Shown one piece after another: positions 1 to 4,011 of a DNA stretch of 12,329 nt. The notes beneath the pieces were generated by a model. That model had not been told where the DNA came from. It worked only from the letters and a program-made list of their open reading frames with translations, and searched no databases. The stretch covers positions 1-12,329 of the forward strand of contig CALKVD010000169.1 in NCBI GenBank assembly GCA_937996615.1, given 5' to 3'. Every line of letters begins with the position of its first letter. Positions within the stretch are counted from its first letter, which is position 1. This stretch comes from an uncultured Rickettsiales bacterium. Its GTDB lineage: Bacteria; Pseudomonadota; Alphaproteobacteria; Rickettsiales; Midichloriaceae. The translations under genes were made by a program, and so were the position numbers.

Positions 1-161
1 TTACAAAGTTTAACCCTATTAGTTATTTTATTGAGGTAATGCGTATGGTGGTTTTAAAAGGAAGCAACTTTTCTGATATTCTTCCAAAATTATATACTGT
101 ATTAGGTTTTGCAATTGTATTAAATACTTGGGCAGTGTACAGTTATAAAAAAAGAAGTTAA
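1..161 (+). CDS. ABC-2 type transporter permease, C-terminal fragment
   Basis: The frame is open from base 3 at the window edge and ends at TAA 159-161, giving 52 residues; the 5' part lies outside the window. The fragment starts TKFNPISYFIEVMRM, continues with a G-S-N-F-S-D-I-L stretch and a hydrophobic helix (about residues 29-46, LYTVLGFAIVLNTWAV), and ends in a basic YSYKKRS tail. The pattern NP-x-x-Y-x-I-E-x-x-R, then a short loop, then a last membrane helix with a basic cytoplasmic tail is the usual C-terminus of ABC-2 family membrane permeases (YadH/YhhJ-like exporters). In this family the permease pairs with an ATPase, often encoded just upstream, but that region is not visible and the substrate cannot be inferred. 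The stop falls directly after an A7 run (147-153), and an alternative frame continues beyond it. Family call is moderately sure. Confidence 0.7.
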   Translation, partial: TKFNPISYFIEVMRMVVLKGSNFSDILPKLYTVLGFAIVLNTWAVYSYKKRS

Positions 162-261
162 GAAATTATCTAAGGATAATAAAAAGAAACAAGAACTACA
201 ATTACTTAAACAAAAATTAGCTGAGTATGAATCTGTTAACCCAGTCGGTGAAGTTGCTTAG
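148..261 (+). other. Start-less lysine-rich reading frame, possible frameshifted tail of the upstream permease
   Basis: In the frame one base ahead of the permease, an open stretch runs from 124 to TAG 259-261. From 148 it reads KKEVKKLSKD, then a Lys/Gln/Leu-rich segment with heptad-like leucines (QELQLLKQKLAEYE), and ends NPVGEVA. It contains no ATG, GTG or TTG, so it cannot start by itself with a usual codon. The composition looks coding (amphipathic, charged, coiled-coil-like). Removing one A from the A7 tract at 147-153 would join it in frame to the permease. It could be a true C-terminal tail expressed by slippage, a decayed remnant, or the result of a homopolymer sequencing error. A chance open frame is also possible at this length. 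Confidence 0.3.
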
Positions 262-269
262 CATCACTT

Positions 270-291
270 ACACAACATTTACACAACATTT
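270..291 (+). repeat. Two tandem copies of an 11-bp unit
   Basis: The unit ACACAACATTT occurs twice without a gap (270-280 and 281-291), just after the stop of the start-less frame and before the terminator. No function is evident; simple slippage duplication is the likely origin. Confidence 0.8.
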
Positions 292-326
292 ACCATACGA
301 ATATACGTTTAAACATCACGTAAACG

Positions 327-360
327 CACCTAAGTTTGGGTGAATTTTATTTTATTTTAT
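327..360 (+). terminator. Probable Rho-independent terminator of the ABC permease operon
   Basis: CACCTAAGTTTGGGTG (327-342) folds into a 6-bp stem (one G-U pair) with an AGTT loop, followed at once by a T-rich run (AATTTTATTTTATTTTAT). Just before it, CGTTTA (306-311) and TAAACG (321-326) can form a second small stem. The position between the permease and the ssrA promoter fits termination of the upstream unit. The stem is short, so strength is uncertain. Confidence 0.55.
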
Positions 361-431
361 ATTTGTTTATATTCTTTTTGCAAAATAATTTTTCTCTAAT
401 CTTAACCAACGCAATATTTAAAAATCTAAAC

Positions 432-460
432 TTGCATCTTAGTCAAAAGAGTGATATAAT
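432..460 (+). promoter_or_regulatory. Sigma-70 type promoter of ssrA
   Basis: TTGCAT (432-437) and a perfect TATAAT (455-460) are separated by 17 bp, close to the sigma-70 consensus. This predicts a start at about 466-468, right before the first tmRNA segment. The -10 box sits inside a short inverted repeat, TGATAT-A-ATATCA (452-464). Confidence 0.75.
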
Positions 461-466
461 ATCAGT

Positions 467-545
467 GCCTTTATAGGGATATAGCAATAAATTCTATTCG
501 TAATAACTGTACTGGACTCGGGGGCAGTACCCGACATCTCCACCA
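467..545 (+). ncRNA. ssrA: tmRNA acceptor piece (mature 3' half)
   Basis: This segment holds the T-arm (5-bp stem TCGGG/CCCGA, 7-nt loop GGCAGTA), the 3' strand of the acceptor stem (535-541), discriminator A542 and an encoded CCA (543-545). AACT before the T-arm can pair with AGTT in the coding piece as part of the helix-2 analogue. The 3' end at 545 is fixed by the CCA; the 5' end is estimated from the promoter. Confidence 0.85.
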
Positions 546-555
546 CATTTTTTGC
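546..555 (+). other. ssrA: Intervening segment between the two tmRNA pieces
   Basis: CATTTTTTGC links the CCA of the acceptor piece to the first G of the coding piece and closes the acceptor stem in the precursor. By analogy with other permuted tmRNAs it should be removed, with RNase P making the 5' end at 556. At 10 nt it is short, and its T6 run is notable. Confidence 0.8.
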
Positions 556-736
556 GGGGATGAAACAGCTTCGACATGCATTAAAAGCTTAGTTTTGCTC
601 GATATGATACCGTCGTAATGGATCGAAAAAATAAATGCAAACGATAACTTTGCTGAAGGAGACATGGTTGCTTATGCTTAGAGCTTTGCCTAATGCATGA
701 TCGATTGATCTTCTGACGGGGCTTTGGGGATGTGCC
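556..736 (+). ncRNA. ssrA: tmRNA coding piece (mature 5' half with tag frame)
   Basis: It begins GGGGATG, followed by a D-arm-like region containing TTCGACATGC, a likely pseudoknot (complementary CGAT near 600 and ATCG near 622), an A-rich stretch (AAAAAATAAAT) and the resume codon GCA at 637. After the tag stop (679-681) there is a small GATC-GATT-GATC hairpin, then a GGGGC-containing tail. The 3' end is not defined by sequence and was placed near the downstream hairpin. Confidence 0.8.
637..681 (+). other. ssrA: tmRNA proteolysis-tag reading frame: ANDNFAEGDMVAYA
   Basis: Fourteen codons from the resume codon GCA (637-639) to TAG (679-681) encode ANDNFAEGDMVAYA; the Ala carried by tmRNA itself adds one more residue in front. 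The ANDNFAE start is typical for alphaproteobacteria (Caulobacter has AANDNFAEEFAVAA). The end is unusual: most tags finish in a hydrophobic residue plus Ala-Ala, which ClpXP reads, but here the last three residues are Ala-Tyr-Ala. Confidence 0.88.
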
Positions 737-765
737 TAGCAACAGAATCATTCCCACAATTTTTC
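725..765 (+). terminator. Probable Rho-independent terminator of ssrA
   Basis: TGGGGATG (725-732) pairs with CATTCCCA (749-756) over 8 bp (one G-U), with a 16-nt loop, and is followed by CAATTTTTC. It lies 13 bp before the end of the convergent serS gene, so it also separates the two transcripts. The loop is long, and the 5' arm could instead be part of the mature coding piece. Confidence 0.55.
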
Positions 766-777
766 ATAAAAATACAT

Positions 778-2028
778 TTACATATACCCCCGCAAAGCAT
801 CAGGTATCACAACTGAACCATCTGCTTGCTGATAGTTTTCCAGAATCGCAACCAAAGTTCGACCGACTGCCAAACCAGAACCATTTAGAGTATGAATATG
901 TTTATTTTCCTGCGCGATACTGTCGCGATAGTATGCTTTCATTCTGGTTGCTTGAAAACTCATACAGTTAGAGCAACTAGAAATTTCTCTATACTGATTT
1001 TGTCCTGGCAACCAAACTTCGATGTCGTATGTTTTGCTAGAACAAAATCCCATATCTTGAGAACATAGTAGCATCACTCTATAAGGCAATTCCAGACGCT
1101 GCAAAACTGTTTCAGCAGCAGTTAACATATGTAGATGCTCAGCTTCTGATTGCTCTGGAGTTGTAATACTGACAAGCTCAACCTTGTTAAACTGATGCAT
1201 TCTGATCATACCTCTGGTATCCCTTCCAGCACTACCAGCTTCCGAACGGAAACAAGGGGTGTAGGCAGTATAACGGAATGGTAAATTCTCCTCTGCTATA
1301 ATTTTGTTTGCCGCCAAATATGTCAAAGGAACTTCAGCAGTTGGTATCAATCGATAATTACCGTCAACAATAAATGTATCTTCAGCAAATTTCGGTAATT
1401 GACCTACGCCAAACATTGTTTCGTTATGAACCAAAAGTGGAGGAGAAACTTCAAGGTAGCCGAATTCTTTCGTATGGATATCTAGCATTAAATTTGACAA
1501 TGCTCGCTCTAAACGAGCTATCATTCCATAGAGTACAACAAATCTACTCCCAGACATTGCTGCAGCAGCAGCAAAATCCATCTCTTGCAGCTTTTCACCA
1601 AGTTCAAAATGTTGTAATGGCTGAAAATCAAAAAACCTTGGTTCTCCCCAAGATTTTATAAGAAGATTATCACTCTCACTTGTCCCAAAAGGAACATCAT
1701 CCTGTGGTGCGTTTGGTAAAATAACTAAAATATCATTTAGCTCTTTTTCTTTTTCTTGTAACTTCTGAGTCAGAATTGGGATATCCTTTTTGATTAATTC
1801 AGCTTCTCGATATAACTCTTCAGCAACAGTTTGTTTTGCCACTTTGCATTCAGCTATTTCTTTGGCGAGATTATTACGTCTAGCTTGAGATATCTGCAGC
1901 TCGTTTTTATAATTTCTAACCAAAGCATCGATAGCTAAAATAGCTTCAGCTTTAATGTCCACACCTCGGATTATCATTGCCTGGTCAAATTTTTGCGGGA
2001 ATTGACGAATAAATTTTATATCATACAT
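778..2028 (-). CDS. serS: Seryl-tRNA synthetase
   Basis: This cytosolic class II synthetase attaches serine to tRNA-Ser. The protein has 416 residues, normal for bacterial SerRS. Residues 1-105 form the N-terminal long coiled-coil arm that grips the tRNA-Ser variable arm (MYDIKFIR start, Lys/Glu-rich to about 100). The catalytic core follows: motif 1 near FGYLEVSPPLLV (189-200), the serine-binding TAE loop (230-232), motif 2 CFRSEAGSAGRDTRG (259-273), the conserved KTYDIEVWLPGQ (332-343) and REISSCSNC (347-355), motif 3 LNGSGLAVGRTLVAILEN (381-398), and the standard DGSVVIP end. ATG 2026-2028 starts at the family's usual N-terminus. No clear Shine-Dalgarno sequence precedes it. The gene is monocistronic, convergent with ssrA and divergent from the small ORF at 2261. 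It appears intact. Confidence 0.97.
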   Translation of the reverse strand: MYDIKFIRQFPQKFDQAMIIRGVDIKAEAILAIDALVRNYKNELQISQARRNNLAKEIAECKVAKQTVAEELYREAELIKKDIPILTQKLQEKEKELNDILVILPNAPQDDVPFGTSESDNLLIKSWGEPRFFDFQPLQHFELGEKLQEMDFAAAAAMSGSRFVVLYGMIARLERALSNLMLDIHTKEFGYLEVSPPLLVHNETMFGVGQLPKFAEDTFIVDGNYRLIPTAEVPLTYLAANKIIAEENLPFRYTAYTPCFRSEAGSAGRDTRGMIRMHQFNKVELVSITTPEQSEAEHLHMLTAAETVLQRLELPYRVMLLCSQDMGFCSSKTYDIEVWLPGQNQYREISSCSNCMSFQATRMKAYYRDSIAQENKHIHTLNGSGLAVGRTLVAILENYQQADGSVVIPDALRGYM

Positions 2029-2164
2029 AAGTGATTTTTTTATATTATTTAATGCGTATAGATTAATATATGCAACTAAAAGCCAGGAAAAGCAAGAGTA
2101 TAATTTGTTGGATTCAATACAAATTACTGATTAATTCAGTGAATAGAAGTAGGACAAAAAAGAG

Positions 2165-2183
2165 TTGCAATTGATAATTGCAA
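2165..2183. repeat. Inverted repeat TTGCAATT-GAT-AATTGCAA
   Basis: Perfect 8-bp arms (2165-2172 and 2176-2183) with a 3-bp spacer. The size and symmetry resemble a binding site for a dimeric repressor, and the site is 78 bp before the ORF at 2261. Operator function is inferred from symmetry and position only. Confidence 0.6.
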
Positions 2184-2202
2184 TGATATATTGTTGGCGT
2201 TT

Positions 2203-2230
2203 GCGCTTTATAGTATTAAAGCGCTTTAAT
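2203..2230. repeat. Overlapping inverted repeat and 16-bp palindrome
   Basis: GCGCTTTA (2203-2210) and TAAAGCGC (2217-2224) are perfect 8-bp arms around TAGTAT. The right arm is also the centre of a perfect 16-bp palindrome, ATTAAAGCGCTTTAAT (2215-2230). Two alternative hairpins are thus possible over the probable promoter or leader of the ORF at 2261. TATAGT (2209-2214) could be a -10 box, but no good -35 matches it. Confidence 0.6.
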
Positions 2231-2260
2231 TTAATTATAACATATTATTACAATATTGCA

Positions 2261-2620
2261 ATGAAGAATCATAATACACCCGACGACAAACTAAAATTCC
2301 CAGAGTTAGCAACTCCAAAAAGCAGACTAATACCCTTTTGCTTTGATAATATCGGTAGCTTCACCATTCAAAATAGAAAAAACAAAGACACAGATAATCA
2401 AAAAATACCTTTCCCATTAATTAAAACAAAGCTAAAACCAGTTGCATTAGAAAACATGAGTGCTAACAACAGACGTAAAAATTCTTTTATAATCGAGTCA
2501 ATGGAAGACCTAGATTTCAGCATCGCTGAATCATTGTCTCAGGAGTTGAGTCGAGAAGAAAACAGTAATTGCTTTAAAAAGAAGAGCGAAAACGAAATAG
2601 AAAAATGCTTTATCAAATAG
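2261..2620 (+). CDS. Hypothetical protein, 119 residues
   Basis: I do not recognise this protein. From ATG 2261 it encodes 119 hydrophilic residues with no membrane segment or signal peptide. It begins MKNHNTPDDKLKFPELATP, has a middle part rich in Lys, Pro and Asn, then an acidic stretch (IIESMEDLDFSIAESLSQELSREE, about 83-106), and ends in a Lys/Glu-rich tail with two cysteines (CFKKKSENEIEKC). The frame stays open upstream to a TTG at 2165, but that extension runs through the inverted repeats and reads unlike a protein start, so the ATG was preferred. There is no clear Shine-Dalgarno sequence. It stands alone, with inverted repeats on both sides. A lineage-specific cytosolic or secreted protein is possible; a chance ORF cannot be excluded. 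Confidence 0.5.
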   Translation: MKNHNTPDDKLKFPELATPKSRLIPFCFDNIGSFTIQNRKNKDTDNQKIPFPLIKTKLKPVALENMSANNRRKNSFIIESMEDLDFSIAESLSQELSREENSNCFKKKSENEIEKCFIK

Positions 2621-2637
2621 ATTTGTTTATTGGTACA

Positions 2638-2687
2638 GATTGCAAGAATTAATCTTAAAAATCAAAATCATAGTCATTCTTGCAATC
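2638..2687. repeat. 12-bp-arm inverted repeat between convergent genes
   Basis: GATTGCAAGAAT (2638-2649) and ATTCTTGCAATC (2676-2687) are perfect complements around a 26-nt loop. The hairpin lies 17 bp after the orphan ORF stop and 22 bp after the rmuC stop on the other strand, where a shared terminator would be expected. Neither side has a T-run, so if it terminates it is not a classical Rho-independent terminator. It may instead stabilise 3' ends or be an interspersed palindromic element. Confidence 0.7.
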
Positions 2688-2709
2688 CAGTCTAGTAAGC
2701 TAGCAATTT

Positions 2710-4011
2710 CTATTCTGCGATTTTAGTTGGTATATCCAAATCTTGATTAGACAAATCAACCTCATCCGCAATCTTATTTTTAACTTTGATTTTACTTAAT
2801 CCTTTTAATCTACGGTCAATCCGCAAAGATTTTCTTTCAGCCTTCATAATTGATTGCCCAGCCTGTTCGAGCTTAATTCGCGTTTTAGATAATAATCCTA
2901 TGAAGTTAGCAAATTCTACACGCACAGCATCAAGTATGTTCCAAACTTCACCTGATCTTTTCTCAATTGCTAGAGTTCTAAATCCCATTTGCAAACTATT
3001 CAAAATCGCACTAAAAGTTGTCGGACCTGCAACCACTATTTTAAATTCTCGCTGAATCCCATCGACTAAACCAGGACGACGTAGAACTTCAGCATACAAT
3101 CCTTCTGTTGGTAGAAATAGTATAGCAAAATCAGTGGTATAAGGTGGCGCTATGTATTTTTCAGCAATTGTTTTTGCTTCTCGTCTGATCGCATTTTCGA
3201 GTAACTTTGACTGTAACTCTATTGCAACAGTATCGTTTATTTCTTGAGCTTCACATAATTTTTGATAATCGGCTAATGGAAATTTTGCATCAATCGCCAT
3301 CCATATATGCCCATCTTCTTCACGTCCCGGAAGCTTAATTGCAAATTCAACTCTATTTGTAGATTTGGGCTTAACTGCAACATTTTTGCTGTATTGACTT
3401 GGCGTCAGAATTTGTTCTAAAATTCCTTCCAACTGAACTTCCCCAAATATACCACGAGTTTTTACATTATTCAGCACCCTCTTTAAATCTCCAACTCCAA
3501 CTGCTAATTTTTGCATTTCACCTAATCCGTGGTGAACTGTCTCCAGTCTTTCACTCACCATTTTAAATGATTCACCCAATCTTTTTTCCAAAGCACCATG
3601 TAGCTTTTCTTCAACAGTAACTCGCATTGCTTCTAGTTTTGCCCCATTATCATTGCGTATTTTTTCTAATTTTGCATCCACTGTTTGTCGCATAGCTTCA
3701 AATCTTGAATCGTTACTAGAGGTCTGCTGATTAATTTGGACACTTAGTGAATCAAGGCTATTCTTTTGACTTTGTAACATTAAACTAAGATGTTGAGTAA
3801 GATTTTGTTGCAAAGTACCAAGTTGAATTTGTAAATAGTTTTGGTGAGATATATTTTCTTGATTATGGCGATTAATATTTTCATTTTTATTTTTTATCCA
3901 AACCCAAATCAAAGTGATAGTTTGTATAAAAACAGTAATACATAATAGCACAAGTATTATCTCAATTTGATTCAAACTATCGAAGTTATCAGTTATTTTA
4001 ATTATTTTCAT
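2710..4011 (-). CDS. rmuC: RmuC family protein (DNA recombination/limiter of inversions)
   Basis: RmuC proteins have a PD-(D/E)XK nuclease-like fold and were named from E. coli, where loss raises inversion at short inverted repeats; the biochemical activity is not well settled. The protein has 433 residues. An N-terminal membrane anchor lies at about 17-39, then a long coiled coil (about 60-170) with two related segments (EAMRQTVDAKL near 105, EAMRVTVEEKL near 127). The conserved core follows: VGDLKRVLNNVKTRG (173-187), EVQLEGILEQILTPSQY (191-207), VEFAIKLPGR (221-230), IDAKFPLADYQ (240-250), then a FLPTEGLYAEVLR segment. The tail after about 400 is basic then acidic. Its ATG overlaps the nuoN stop (ATGA, 4008-4011) with no Shine-Dalgarno sequence, so translation is probably coupled to nuoN. 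It is the last gene of the cluster. Confidence 0.93.
   Translation of the reverse strand: MKIIKITDNFDSLNQIEIILVLLCITVFIQTITLIWVWIKNKNENINRHNQENISHQNYLQIQLGTLQQNLTQHLSLMLQSQKNSLDSLSVQINQQTSSNDSRFEAMRQTVDAKLEKIRNDNGAKLEAMRVTVEEKLHGALEKRLGESFKMVSERLETVHHGLGEMQKLAVGVGDLKRVLNNVKTRGIFGEVQLEGILEQILTPSQYSKNVAVKPKSTNRVEFAIKLPGREEDGHIWMAIDAKFPLADYQKLCEAQEINDTVAIELQSKLLENAIRREAKTIAEKYIAPPYTTDFAILFLPTEGLYAEVLRRPGLVDGIQREFKIVVAGPTTFSAILNSLQMGFRTLAIEKRSGEVWNILDAVRVEFANFIGLLSKTRIKLEQAGQSIMKAERKSLRIDRRLKGLSKIKVKNKIADEVDLSNQDLDIPTKIAE

Larger units (their letters stand above)
467..736 (+). ncRNA. ssrA: Two-piece, circularly permuted tmRNA gene
   Basis: tmRNA with SmpB rescues ribosomes stalled on broken mRNAs and adds a degradation tag. 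The gene order is permuted: the acceptor half comes first and ends CATCTCC-A-CCA (535-545), then a 10-nt spacer, then the 5' half starting GGGGATG (556-562). CATCTCC and GGGGATG pair over 7 positions (one G-U) to form the acceptor stem. The T-arm is TCGGG-GGCAGTA-CCCGA, just before the acceptor strand; the GGCAGTA-type loop is what I know from alphaproteobacterial two-piece tmRNAs. The tag frame opens GCAAACGATAAC (A-N-D-N), the family signature. Two-piece processing is known from alphaproteobacteria such as Caulobacter. The outer ends (467 and about 736) are estimated from the promoter and the downstream hairpin. Identity is very sure, ends are approximate. Confidence 0.93.
2029..2260. other. 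Divergent spacer between serS and the orphan ORF
   Basis: This 232-bp spacer has no gene I would accept. It should hold the serS promoter on the minus strand (a weak candidate is TTGCAT with a TTAAAT box 17 bp on, close to the gene) and the promoter of the 2261 ORF. It contains a small IR (ACTGA-TTAAT-TCAGT, 2126-2140) and two stronger ones listed separately. No convincing -35/-10 pair was found for the plus strand. Confidence 0.5.

Noticed and set aside
227..343. 38-codon ATG-initiated frame on the plus strand
   Set aside because: It crosses the 11-bp tandem repeat and ends inside the terminator stem; the composition looks random.
514..553. T-arm hairpin plus T6 as a terminator between the two tmRNA pieces
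   Set aside because: The T-run starts more than ten bases after the stem, too far for a Rho-independent terminator, and the coding piece must be transcribed from the same promoter.
471..665. 64-residue minus-strand open frame over the tmRNA region
   Set aside because: It lies wholly within the well-supported plus-strand tmRNA gene and has no protein-like features.
732..971. 79-residue plus-strand frame overlapping the end of serS
   Set aside because: It is antisense to conserved SerRS C-terminal motifs and shows no family resemblance.
1374..1661. 95-residue plus-strand frame inside serS
   Set aside because: It is antisense to the SerRS catalytic core; a shadow frame.
2165..2260. TTG start that would extend the orphan ORF to 151 residues
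   Set aside because: The extension runs across two perfect inverted repeats, uses a weak start codon without a ribosome-binding site, and reads as AT-rich noise; ATG 2261 is a better start.
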